A stretch of 64,000 bases of DNA from positions 45,101,118 through 45,165,117 of the forward strand of contig OX453273.1 in the NCBI GenBank assembly GCA_949710005.1, in the 5' to 3' direction. The stretch's first letter is position 1; every line of letters begins with the position of its first letter. A program made the translations under genes and the position numbers. A model generated the notes under the pieces. The model worked only from the letters and a program-made list of their open reading frames with translations. It did not search any database and was not told the DNA's origin. Of the stretch, positions 1 to 13,200 are shown piece by piece. Source of the stretch: Ricordea florida. Lineage: Eukaryota; Cnidaria; Anthozoa; Corallimorpharia; Ricordeidae.

Positions 1-640
1 CATAACCCATAACACATCGACTACTTCACAAGACATTGTGGAACCCCGAAAAGAAAATTCCCTGACTATTCACTAAGACATCCTCTGACTTTTGCAAAAT
101 TTTCTGACTTTTCCCTGACTGTGGCAACACTGCTATACCTCTCTGTTCTAGTCAATTCCCGAGATTTTATGGTGTTGGAAGACGGTGAAAGGCCCGACTA
201 AGCAGTTCTTGTTCTCAAATCATTTGACACATGCAATTTGCTCACCGATGACGTTTTTCCGAGGCTGAAGGGTCCTAGGGCCCAGAAAGCTATTTTATAA
301 TCACAATGTTCACAATGGGAATTACAATTCTGTTGGTTTTCAAGGTTAAGCAATAAAATTCTAAGTTAACCTGCGCGTTAGGTTGGTTTGTGTGTTAATA
401 ACTACAGAAACATTTAAACTCCGATCCATTATATAAAAGGAGCTCGTGCTCGTATAGTTATGGGCCTTTCGAGAAACGAGCCCCAGTGATCGAAAGTCGA
501 GTGATGGGAAAGTTTCTCTGGGGGTGGGAGACAATGTTGGTACTAAGTAGATTTTGTTACAAATGGCACCAGCTCCTATTCAGTACAATTTGTCCCAGTT
601 GCAAAGTCTTTTCATTGCGATTAGACATACCTCTTACTGA
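1..640. other. Non-genic left edge with dispersed repeats
   Basis: I see no supported gene. Positions 55-130 repeat short variants of a 'ctgactttt' phrase typical of a dispersed element. A TATA-like TATATAAAAGG lies near 431-441 on the plus strand with no recognisable coding exon after it. The open frame at 486-734 runs into the hairpin repeat described at 640-765 and has no family resemblance. Confidence 0.45.
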
Positions 641-765
641 CCGAGAAAACAAGGTTTGTAATACATTTAATATATCTCAAAATAAACTATTGAATTTAGC
701 GGGCCGTATAGTGAAGTACGGCCCGCTAAATTGACCAATCACAGCACGCGTACTAACTGAGAGAT
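640..765. repeat. Dispersed repeat with 16-bp perfect hairpin, copy 1
   Basis: The hairpin has stems 693-708 and 717-732 (AATTTAGCGGGCCGTA and its exact complement) around an 8-nt loop. It is followed by an inverted CCAAT box (gaccaatcac) and the phrase ctaactgagagat. The same arrangement recurs in opposite orientation at 21070-21200, so this is a repeat family rather than a gene. Confidence 0.7.
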
Positions 766-1160
766 GTAATAATTGAATTCAATAATAATTGTTGTTGATC
801 TAATTCTCTGAGAAAAGGTCTATCTTGGTTTGCTCACCAAGCAGTGTTGTAAAAAAAGGATTTTCCATAGCAGGAGAATGTAAGAGAGTAGAAGGCACAA
901 GGGATGGTGGAGGGGGGTTATCATTTCGTTTCTCTACGTTTTTCCTTTTTTTCTAAAAAGCGACAAATCCGACGAACTGCAGCCGGCACAAAGATGAAAG
1001 TAGCAGCCTTTTAGATAACTCTGCTGAAGTTTCCACTGTAAGCCTCGTGTTCATCTATTGAGATGATATTGTCTCCGCTGTATCAATTAACTTGTATTGT
1101 ATTTTCAGTTCAGTGTCTTAAAACCATTACAAAATCACAGTCTTAAATCCAAGATGGATA

Positions 1161-1281
1161 TTAAGAGAAATCCATTTTTATATCTTCGCAGTTTTTTTCA
1201 AAGAGGAGCCTAACTCTTTTGATTGAATTTCGAGTTGATTTTGCGTCGGTGCATATTTCTTGAAACGCAGCCTTCATACAC
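1161..1281 (-). CDS. MSH3: Probable MSH3 terminal exon 23
   Basis: A strong acceptor (T-rich tract, then TTTGCAG|G) at 1282 opens a frame whose first base completes the split codon CG|G from exon 22. It encodes 39 more residues starting [15 protein letters not shown] and ends at TAA, 1163-1161. Family members have about 35-45 further residues at this point, basic and helical, so length, phase and composition all fit. Sequence conservation is too weak to prove it; the alternative is termination directly after exon 22. Confidence 0.55.
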
Positions 1282-4200
1282 CTGCAAACAACAACAAAAA
1301 AATAATTGTGAAAGATATTTCAGTGGCGGCGGGAGAGTAGTGACAAAAGGAGGATCAGAGTGTATAACTCTGCTGACCTGTTCAGGGACGTAAAAAACAT
1401 TCTGATTGGTTGTCGGAGCGGTCCGAATTTCCGTATAACGGACCGCTAAGAAGGCCCACTCACCAGTTGATTCTACTAACCCGAGATTTAGAGAGAGTAT
1501 AAAAGCAAAACGTCTCGTGTTCGTCACACACCCTGTTTTCAATGTCGCTCTCAGTTTGAAGAAACTCTTAGAATATCGATTGATAATGTACGCTGTACCA
1601 TTACAACAAAATAAGAGGGAAGCTGTTCCAAATTTAAGCCCTTATTCAAAGCGAATGACGAAGGACTAACGCTCGAAAAGTCAGCTTCTCTAAGGCTACT
1701 CCTTCTTGAAAACTACTTAAGTGTTCATATATTTTAATAGTTCAATTTTTTACTTGATCTTCCGTGGTCTTGACATCTGTTCTTATAATCCTTTTAACTT
1801 AACGTCTCCTTTTAACGCCTATAAACCAGCTCGTTCTCTTCGATCATCTGGGCAATTACCGCTGTTACAAGTTCCGGACGTGAAAACATAAACATACAGT
1901 CAAAGATCCTTTTCCTTTTTAAAAAGAACCTTAAAACATTTCTTTTTTAAGATAGTTTTTACCCTAGTCATAGATTTAAATAATTGCTTCTTTTAGATAG
2001 GTTTTTTTTTTCTTTTTAATCATATGCAATTGTAAGCGTGTTGAGAATTCGAAATGCGCAATAAGAACCTTTTTTATCATTTATTTTATTTTATTGTGTG
2101 TGTTTTGTTTGTATCTGACCATATTAGATGCTGTAAACCATGAAAGTATAGTTGTTCTATTCTTTCTGTATGGTTATTCAGGGCAGCCTATACTCCATTA
2201 TATTCTTGTTAATATATAATTCTAAGTTAATGCTGTATACTACAGAGTACTAATAAACTTGTTGTTCCCTTTTACCTTACGGCAATACAACTGCATTGTG
2301 AACTTGAATGATAAAACCACTTGTTTGTGTTTCAATTTCCCACCTCTTTAATTAACCCTTTCAGTCCCAGTAGTGTGACCAGCATCCAATTTCTCATTAA
2401 AATATTCCCTGTTCATCAACCATTCAGGTTATGAGAATAACGAAAATAATCACCAAAAAAGAGTTGTATTGATATTTAAACAAATTATCCTCACTAGAAT
2501 CATAACAAATATATGAGAACAGTTAGGAGAAAATAAATACTGATGTTGGGGCTTAAATGATTAACACCAAGGCAAAAATTCTGTCCAGCGTGTGCTCTGC
2601 ATTAATGTTTGGATCTTCAATGTTTGAAATATATTCTAATATGAAACGAGAACCACTACGTGGAACTTACCGGGGCCCAGTGGGACACGGGATTGCATAG
2701 ATATAGTTAACCTCTCGCACCTCTCACGATGGAAGGTTCACTCAATGTAGATAGCTTTGGTAAGTCGCCCTTATTCTCGATAAGTTTCATAATATTCACT
2801 CTTAAATTTTCGCTCATAAACTAGTGCATCGTAAAGGTTGGGGAGCAAAAAGCTATAATCGTTCTCTTGATTGTCCTCCATGCCTCGTGCTTTTCAAAAT
2901 GGCGGATAAGACTTCAATGCGCCAGCGAGCAAAAGTAACGAGCCAGCGATGTATCTCAGTCAGCGATATATCCCTAACAATGTAACGTTGAAAAAACGAT
3001 AGAAACCGTCTGCATTTTATGACCGGTGCCAGCCTTCGGCTGGGCCCCGGTAATGACCTTACCGCCAGTTCACAATCTCATTTTCCAGCTCTTGTGATTT
3101 GGCTGCAGCTTCCTCCAGAATTTCACAAGGAATTCCTGCTAAACGTGCCACATTTAATCCATAGCTTCTAGCAGCTGCTCCAGTTACAAGATGATACAGG
3201 AATGTGACACACGATACAGATAATGTACAAAATGCATCCTTAGCTTCCCCTTCCTTCTTAATAGTTTCCTGTCTGTTGTCATCTTCTGACGTCATAAATG
3301 CCATGTGATTGTTGGACACATGACTTGGGTAAAGGTTCTCTAACTCCGCCAGGGAGGGGTAGTGAGTAACGAAGAGGGACAAACTACGGACCTGTTCATG
3401 ACAAGGAAAAAAAAACGGAAGTGGTTTTACCGCGGAGCATCTGAGGTGTGTTACGGTGACTACGCAGCGAGATTAAGAACGTCAAAAGATTTAAGACGGC
3501 TTGCCGAGTGTCTCGCTCTTACTGCGAGCTATCTGTACGCTCGGTTCTGTTGTTTACTTAGCACCTGATTCTCATTTGCTCAGTAATTTCTTCATTAGAG
3601 ACCTGTGTGTCACTCAGTGCCCCACCAATCTCTTCCAATTCAAGTTTAAAAATTTCTGTTTTTGTCCGTTTTCAATTGTTCTCGTTTGGTAACTCCATGG
3701 AGGGGTGGAAGCCAATTGTCGTTCCTGCCCAGTGTTCATCTTTTGTCAGGTATTTCTGCATGTCAATGTGATGAGTTTTAACACACTAAACCAAAAAGTA
3801 ATTTTGGTCATGAGTAAAAAGACTATAAAAGCAGTGTAGTTGGTCCAAGTGAAGCCTGAAAAATGTTCCTCAGCTGTTTGTTTGATTTCAGTAGCCATCT
3901 GGAATGTCTTGAGCGCGCTTAGAACTAGGTAATCAGAAAAGGCACCTAAAATATAGTCCCTTGTTATATAGCTGGCGTTTTTCCCGCTACAGCGCGCCCA
4001 TTCATTGGTTAGTTCATGGTCACATGACATCTAACAATGAAACTGTTTACCGCCAAATGTCATGAGCGAGCAACATTGCGAAAACTGACGTCAAAAGGAA
4101 AACAGCTCACTTTTAACCGCGAAATGTTGACCGCTGTTGCACGTGATCAGAGTGTTTTTGTTTCGCTATAATTACTTTCAAACTGGTCTCTTGGAGAACA

Positions 4201-7200
4201 GTGAATTTTGTTTCCTTCGAATCTCGTTTGGCAAATCCGCGGAGGAGTGGAAGCCAGTTGTCGTTCCGGTCCAGTGTTCATCTCTCGAAAGGCAACTTAT
4301 CATCTCGCTGTGGTATCATTTATTTGATTATAGCTCCACATCTTTGAGTGACAATGCCCTACCAACGCAGCCCCAGTTTCTTTAGGAAGCAACCTATACA
4401 AACAGTGGTGTTACTTACACTAGTAATGAAGTGATGTAGAGTGGCCCAAGCGATAGCAGTGCCATCATGGGTGCTTGTACCACGACCTAACTCATCAAGT
4501 ATTACCAATGACTTCTCACTGGCCTGGGAAATAATCTCTGATGTTTCCTGTACATGGAAGATTATTATCAATAGATATTATACACTTAATGTATGGTCCC
4601 CAGGGAAACAGATAGTTTTGTTTTCCCGAGAGTCCTGATGTTTTCCGAGACGAAGTCGAGGGAAACATCAGTGCTGGGTTGTTTGAAGTAGGGTTAAAAG
4701 GTAACCGAGGGTTAGTGCGAAATTCAAATGCAGATATGAGAGCTTAAAAAGCACTTTCGGTATAATTCTTTTTGAATACAATTTGATGATTGTATGCTCT
4801 GAAAAAAAAAAAAACAAACAGAGAAAGTTATCGGAGAAAATGCTTTTTAACAAGAGAAAAAGAAACCCGGGTTAAAATTTAACCCTGGAATAGCGCTAAT
4901 CAGCCTTCGAACAACCGTCCCCAGAACTCGAGTTTGCATACTTTATGCGAACAATTGACTCTCTTGAGATTTATCTGGAACCGATTGTTGAAGCGATCAA
5001 CGATAATTTCCTCCCAGTTCTCTTTAGCCAGACGGAACCGCTCCCTGGTGAACTATGGGAACTATTTACCCTACCTCCAGGACAGGGGGGCCTGGGTATA
5101 CCAGACCTGAAAGTCGAAGCCCCACAGAAATACGCTGCCTCAAAGCTGATAACAACACCGCATGTAGCAGCTATACGCTGCCTGAAAGCTAATAACAACA
5201 CCGCATGTAGCAGCTATACGCTGCCTCAAAGCTAATAACAACACTGCATGTAGCAGCTATACGCTGCCTCAAAGCTGATAACAACACCGCATGTAGCAGC
5301 TATACGCTGCCTCAAAGCTAATAACAACACCGCATGTAGCAGCTATACGCTGCCTGAAAGCTAATAACAACACCGCATGTAGCAGCTATACGCTGCCTCA
5401 AAGCTAATAACAACACTGCATGTAGCAGCTATACGCTGCCTCAAAGCTGATAACAACACTGCATGTAGCAGCTATACGCTGCCTCAAAGCTGATAACAAC
5501 ACCGCATGTAGCAGCTATACGCTGCCTCAAAGCTGATAACAACACCGCATGTAGCAGCTATACGCTGCCTCAAAGCTGATAACAACACCGCATGTAGCAG
5601 CTATACGCTGCCTCAAAGCTGATAACAACACCGCATGTAGCAGCTATAGGCTGCCTCAAAGCTGATAACAACACCGCATGTAGCAGCTATAGGCTGCCTC
5701 AAAGCTGATAACAACACCGCATGTAGCAGCTATACGCTGCCTCAAAGCTGATAACAACACCGCATGTAGCAGCTATACGCTGCCTCAAAGCTGATAACAA
5801 CACCGCATGTAGCAGCTATACGCTGCCTCAAAGCTAATAACAACACCGCATGTAGCAGCTATACGCTGCCTCAAAGCTGATAACAACACCGCATGTAGCA
5901 GCTATACGCTGCCTCAAAGCTGATAACAACACCGCATGTAGCAGCTATACGCTGCCTCAAAGCTGATAACAACACCGCATGTAGCAGCTATACGCTGCCT
6001 CAAAGCAAATAACAACACCGCATGTAGCAGCTATACGCTGCCTCAAAGCTGATAACAACACCGCATGTAGCAGCTATACGCTGCCTCAAAGCTGATAACA
6101 ACACCGCATGTAGCAGCTATAGGCTGCCTCAAAGCTGATAACAACACCGCATGTAGCAGCTATAGGCTGCCTCAAAGCTGATAACAACACCGCATGTAGC
6201 AGCTATACGCTGCCTCAAAGCTGATAACAACACCGCATGTAGCAGCTATACGCTGCCTCAAAGCTGATAACAACACCGCATGTAGCAGCTATACGCTGCC
6301 TCAAAGCTAATAACAACACCGCATGTAGCAGCTATACGCTGCCTCAAAGCTGATAACAACACCGCATGTAGCAGCTATACGCTGCCTCAAAGCTGATAAC
6401 AACACCGCATGTAGCAGCTATACGCTGCCTCAAAGCTGATAACAACACCGCATGTAGCAGCTATACGCTGCCTCAAAGCAAATAACAACACCGCATGTAG
6501 CAGCTATACGCTGCCTCAAAGCTAATAACAACACCGCATGTAGCAGCTATACGCTGCCTCAAAGCTAATAACAACACCGCATGTAGCAGCTATACGCTGC
6601 CTCAAAGCTGATAACAACACCGCATGTAGCAGCTATACGCTGCCTCAAAGCTGATAACAACACCGCATGTAGCAGCTATACGCTGCCTCAAAGCTAATAA
6701 CAACACCGCATGTAGCAGCTATACGCTGCCTCAAAGCTAATAACAACACCGCATGTAGCAGCTATACGCTGCCTCAAAGCTAATAACAACACCGCATGTA
6801 GCAGCTATACGCTGCCTCAAAGGTGATAACAACACCGCATGTAGCAGCTATACGCTGCCTCAAAGCTGATAACAACACCGCATGTAGCAGCTATACGCTG
6901 CCTCAAAGCTGATAACAACACCGCATGTAGCAGCTATACGCTGCCTCAAAGCTGATAACAACACCGCATGTAGCAGCTATACGCTGCCTCAAAGCTGATA
7001 ACAACACTGCATGTAGCAGCTATACGCTGCCTCAAAGCTAATAACAACACCGCATGTAGCAGCTATACGCTGCCTCAAAGCTAATAACAACACCGCATGT
7101 AGCAGCTATACGCTGCCTCAAAGCTGATAACAACACCGCATGTAGCAGCTATACGCTGCCTCAAAGCTGATAACAACACTGCATGTAGCAGCTATACGCT

Positions 7201-10200
7201 GCCTCAAAGCTAATAACAACACCGCATGTAGCAGCTATACGCTGCCTCAAAGCTAATAACAACACCGCATGTAGCAGCTATACGCTGCCTCAAAGCTGAT
7301 AACAACACCGCATGTAGCAGCTATACGCTGCCTCAAAGCTGATAACAACACTGCATGTAGCAGCTATACGCTGCCTCAAAGCTGATAACAACACCGCATG
7401 TAGCAGCTATACGCTGCCTCAAAGCTAATAACAACACCGCATGTAGCAGCTATACGCTGCCTCAAAGCTAATAACAACACCGCATGTAGCAGCTATACGC
7501 TGCCTCAAAGCTAATAACAACACCGCATGTAGCAGCTATACGCTGCCTCAAAGCTGATAACAACACCGCATGTAGCAGCTATACGCTGCCTCAAAGCTGA
7601 TAACAACACTGCATGTAGCAGCTATACGCTGCCTCAAAGCTGATAACAACACCGCATGTAGCAGCTATACGCTGCCTCAAAGCTAATAACAACACCGCAT
7701 GTAGCAGCTATACGCTGCCTCAAAGCTGATAACAACACCGCATGTAGCAGCTATACGCTGCCTCAAAGCTGATAACAACACCGCATGTAGCAGCTATACG
7801 CTGCCTCAAAGCTGATAACAACACTGCATGTAGCAGCTATACGCTGCCTCAAAGCTGATAACAACACCGCATGTAGCAGCTATACGCTGCCTCAAAGCTG
7901 ATAACGACACTGCATGTAGCAGCTATACGCTGCCTCAAAGCTGATAACAACACTGCATGTAGCAGCTATACGCTGCCTCAAAGCTGATAACAACACCGCA
8001 TGTAGCAGCTATACGCTGCCTCAAAGCTGATAACAACACTGCATGTAGCAGCTATACGCTGCCTCAAAGCTAATAACAACACCGCATGTAGCAGCTATAC
8101 GCTGCCTCAAAGCTAATAACAACACCGCATGTAGCAGCTATACGCTGCCTCAAAGCTGATAACAACACCGCATGTAGCAGCTATACGCTGCCTCAAAGCT
8201 GATAACAACACTGCATGTAGCAGCTATACGCTGCCTCAAAGCTAATAACAACACCGCATGTAGCAGCTATACGCTGCCTCAAAGCTAATAACAACACCGC
8301 ATGTAGCAGCTATACGCTGCCTCAAAGCTGATAACAACACCGCATGTAGCAGCTATACGCTGCCTCAAAGCTAATAACAACACCGCATGTAGCAGCTATA
8401 CGCTGCCTCAAAGCTAATAACAACACCGCATGTAGCAGCTATACGCTGCCTCAAAGCTAATAACAACACCGCATGTAGCAGCTATACGCTGCCTCAAAGC
8501 TAATAACAACACCGCATGTAGCAGCTATACGCTGCCTCAAAGCTAATAACAACACCGCATGTAGCAGCTATACGCTGCCTCAAAGCTAATAACAACACCG
8601 CATGTAGCAGCTATACGCTGCCTCAAAGCTGATAACAACACCGCATGTAGCAGCTATACGCTGCCTCAAAGCTAATAACAACACCGCATGTAGCAGCTAT
8701 ACGCTGCCTCAAAGCTAATAACAACACCGCATGTAGCAGCTATACGCTGCCTCAAAGCTAATAACAACACCGCATGTAGCAGCTATACGCTGCCTCAAAG
8801 CTGATAACAACACCGCATGTAGCAGCTATACGCTGCCTCAAAGCTGATAACAACACCGCATGTAGCAGCTATACGCTGCCTCAAAGCTGATAACAACACT
8901 GCATGTAGCAGCTATACGCTGCCTCAAAGCTGATAACAACACCGCATGTAGCAGCTATACGCTGCCTCAAAGCTGATAACAACACTGCATGTAGCAGCTA
9001 TACGCTGCCTCAAAGCTAATAACAACACCGCATGTAGCAGCTATACGCTGCCTCAAAGCTGATAACAACACCGCATGTAGCAGCTATAGGCTGCCTCAAA
9101 GCTGACAACACCGCATGTAGCAGCTATACGCAGCCTCAAAGCTGATAACAACACCGCATGTAGCAGCTATACGAACTCAGAGCACCTTCATGCCAGAATG
9201 TTTCCTTTACAACATTCTTTGATGTACGTGTTACGCATGTGAACTCAACGTGTAACCAGAATAAATTAACAGATTCGATCTTCGAGGAGCAGGAGAAAGA
9301 GAAGAAAAGGAAGTACCAAGAAAGAGTTACTGACGTGAAAATGTGTCGTTTAACCCCTGGTTTTTGGAACGAACAGAGGAATGGGGAAGGAATGTAAACT
9401 TTTCCTGCGTAACCTAGCGTACAAACGTTCCCGTAAGAACGGCGAGTCTTTGCCAGTGCCATATTTTGGATTAGAACATGCATTTCTTTTGTTATTTTAC
9501 GATCAGTCTACACATGTGTTAGAGGCTCTAGAACCCCTTTTCACAGGAATGCAGACTTTTTGGATGACTTAAGTGTTAATGCAAGGAATGCAGACATTCT
9601 CTAATTATTATTACGATGTTTAGGTTAGGTTTTGGTTTTCTGCCAAAACTAAAAAGGATGTTTCCAGGTTTATTAGAATTTTTATTGTAAACAGTAAAAA
9701 CTAGGTTTCTATTTTGTTTTTCATTACTTTGCGAATAGAGTTTAATTTCACTTGTGGCTCTTCTTAATTTTAGATGCAATTTTATTAATCTGTTGATCTA
9801 GATATTCATTTTTACGATTTTTGTTGTATAATAAAGTTCTCTAAGAATTATCAAAAATTATACATAGAGCAGATACACAGACGAACAACGAAAGCAAATG
9901 AAAGTAAAGCGAGAGGCAAAAGAGAATAGTAAAGATTACACTAACTGATCTTCGGACACATAGTGTTATCATAAAGAGTTTACGCTTATAGGGTGGAACT
10001 GAAATCCAACGTTGAATATGATAAATATTATAACTTCCCGCGTTTACTGTGATTTGCATTTTTACAATAACTGAGCGAATTCTAGCGCGCTGATTGGCTA
10101 ATTTTTATCATCAATAAGAGTACAGACACATAAAATTTTAATTTATGCAAGGTATTTCGCGTGATAAGTGAGCTGTCAAACAGTCAGATTTTTACCCAAT

Positions 10201-13200
10201 CAAATTGTATTACGTGTTGTCACAAGCCAATGAGAAGGCGAGAAAAGTTATTGAGAATAGTTGCGCCTTGATTGCGTCAATTTAAATAAAATTCAGCATT
10301 TTTCGAGTTTACTTGCTGTTTACTTGCGTTTTCTTTTCATTTAAGTCTTCATTTGACCTTTTTCGCGTTTTGTTATTGTAAAAAACAAATTGACGTCAGT
10401 TTTTTATGCGTCTGTCCTCTTATTGATGATAAATTGCGTCATAGCATTGTCAAAGTTTGACAATGTTATGACGCAATTTATCATTAATAAGAGGACAGAC
10501 GCATAAAAAACTGACGTCAATTTGTTAAGTTTACGCAAAGCAGTATGAGAACTAGTCGCTTGACTGTTTTTTGCGCACATGGTGAGGTAGCTTAGTCACA
10601 GGATTGCTAACGATTTATTCAAGTACCTGCAATTCTGTCATGAATGTGCTTCGGCCCTTGTAAATGTTGTCTGATCCTCCCATCCTAACACAGACAGAAA
10701 AACGAAAAAGAGAGGGTTGTCCAATAGACCCGGTCTAGAGTCGATTCGACTGTAGAGTTAGACGATTCGACTACATGAAGTCGTTCCGCGAAATATTGCA
10801 AACGCTTTAAGAACGAGGCAGGTTCATGTTATCCTTGCTTCATATTTGTAATTTTCATCCCTCTTCTGTTCATGGAACGGACACGTTAGTGTCTGCAAAC
10901 CCTATTTCTCTAATCGACTTCCGCCAGTTAAATCATCATGGCCTTTCAAATCATCCAGTCAAATCATCATGGATTCTAGTCGGGTCGGGTGTACTGGACA
11001 CGTGTGATATAAATATATGAGGCCATTATTTTTACTAACTCGCTATCTTTTATCTTAACTATCACCTATCTTCTTCATGCCTTATGGCACACAACGTGGC
11101 AAGCACCCTCACTACATCACAGTCTGTACATACTGTAGATACATAATTTATCTACAGCAGGGGAAATATTGTTTGTAGCAACCGTCCCAGTGAACTGCGA
11201 CCAATCCCTTTTCACTCAGTCAAGGCTGAAGGGGTCGAAAACTAGGGATGGTCCTAGTTACAGTCTGCCTTACCAGTTTTAATAATAATAATAATAATAA
11301 ATAATAATAATAATAATAAAGATAATGATAACGATAATAATAATAACAATAACAATAACAATAACAACAACACAGGATTCCTTCAGTGGGTCTATGCAGT
11401 GCAATGATCTGGGAATGTCATCAGTTTGGTTTAAATCTGATAAGGTCAGCTAACCAGCAAAGGTGGTCATTCTTTAGGTGTAACTTCTGTATAATTGGTT
11501 CTCAATCTCCAAGCTAGAGTGCGAGCGACTCTCATAGGTTTCTCCCTGACCTATTCTTTGGAAAAATAATCTAAAAATAATCTCTTTGCACGAATGTATA
11601 TATCTGAAAATTTCATATATATGCACTGCAGTACGAACTCACAAATGACCAGCTGCCTTGTAGCTCAGTTGGTGAGAGCGTTCAATAGTGCCGCAAGGTC
11701 ATGGGCTCGAATCCCGTTCAAGCCTGAATTTTTTTCAGGTCTCATCTTGGCAATTGAATATGTTGTTTATATAAGTGCGAGGATATTTCATTTATTAAAA
11801 CTCTCTTTGTACGTTCTTCAACAAGGAGTTTTGGAATATCCAGTACCATTTAAAACAGCCATATCAACAGATTATTTTTTGATGTTACTCGCAACACCAA
11901 TAAATTCATCTTTGGCCTGGGTTCAATTCAACAAAACGTTAACAAGTGTAACTTACAAGTGTAGCCATTGTAAATTACACTAGTTAAAGTTGTATTAACT
12001 TGTCCCCAGAGTTAATGTTTGGTTACACAACCACATGTTAATATTAGAATGTTTGTCACATATGTGGTATTTTACAAAAGGTGTGGTTCAATTTCATCCT
12101 TGGTTTAAATTTTATTTTCCATGTTTGAAACTCATTATCATAAATTACCATACCAGAAAACAAGGGAAAATAAAATTTGAACCAAGGAAAATATTGAACC
12201 ACACCATATACCTAGTATAAACAGCGTCTAAAATGCCGACATGTGCCTCTTCTGCTGGGACATATGACCCAACCTGAGCCAAGATAACAATCAATGCTAC
12301 CTGTAGAGAGAGAGAGGGAGAGAGATTAAAAATCATCATTATATGGCTGGTTCAGTAGGCAGGCAAGATGAGGCGAAACCTGTGTTCTGATTGGTTACAC
12401 GAGCGGGCAAGATGGGCCTATCTTGCAAGCTCGGGATTGCCCGCTTTGTCCCGCAAAAGCAAACACGCAAAACAAAATGGCCATATAAAAAACCTTAAGT
12501 GACCACGCTGGTTCAGTCAAGATGGCTGGAGTTCTTTTATGCGTTTTCATTGACCTCGACTACGTCTCGTCCAATAAAAACGACATAAGGAACTCATGTC
12601 GTTATTTCGTTATGTCGTATGCATCCATCTTGACATCATGCTTGGTCAATGATGCATGTATCGTGGCCGAACAAGCGTGGTCAAAAACTCATATTTAACT
12701 CAGGCATTTGAGTTTACATTGATTGTCAAATCTATTATATTAAGACGGTTTATGGAACTTTCTAGGGTTTCAGACATAGTCTTATTTTACACAATATTAT
12801 CACAAAAGGAAGCTATGTCACACGTTCAATCGAATTGTTGTGAAACCAAACACTATTACAAAAAGAAGGCCAATTCACCGCGTACTATGAGCTTAACGAT
12901 TCAACTGAACTAAGCTCTAAGTTTAGTCCAACAAGTGGTGGTCAGCATGAAGTTTCTCCTTGTAACATCGAGACACGATCATACACAAATTATTGTCTTC
13001 TTAGGATACATTGGACAGATAAGATCACAAACGAAGAGATGTGGGCCAGAGCGTACCAACTACCAATTGTCAAGCAGGTGAAGAAGCAGACGTGGACCTG
13101 GTTAGGTCACACCCATGGACGTCCCGCGGGCAGTATCACAAGACAAGTCCTGCGGTGGAACAATCAAAGCAAGAGAGGCAGGGACCGCCATAGACACAGG

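Noticed and set aside
486..734. 82-codon open frame as a gene
   Set aside because: It ends inside the hairpin repeat and its tail recurs at 21111-21200, so it is repeat sequence.
4945..5235. Open frame of 96 codons as a host gene
   Set aside because: It is a retroelement fragment that reads into the minisatellite; the last 40 codons are repeat sequence in shifting frames.
5131..9173. Could the regular array be a CRISPR?
   Set aside because: Units are contiguous 43-bp copies with no unique spacers, the first lies in a retroelement ORF, and the setting is an animal gene intron.
11651..11730. Functional tRNA gene
   Set aside because: A and B boxes are present, but the acceptor and anticodon arms do not form and a SINE-type tail follows.
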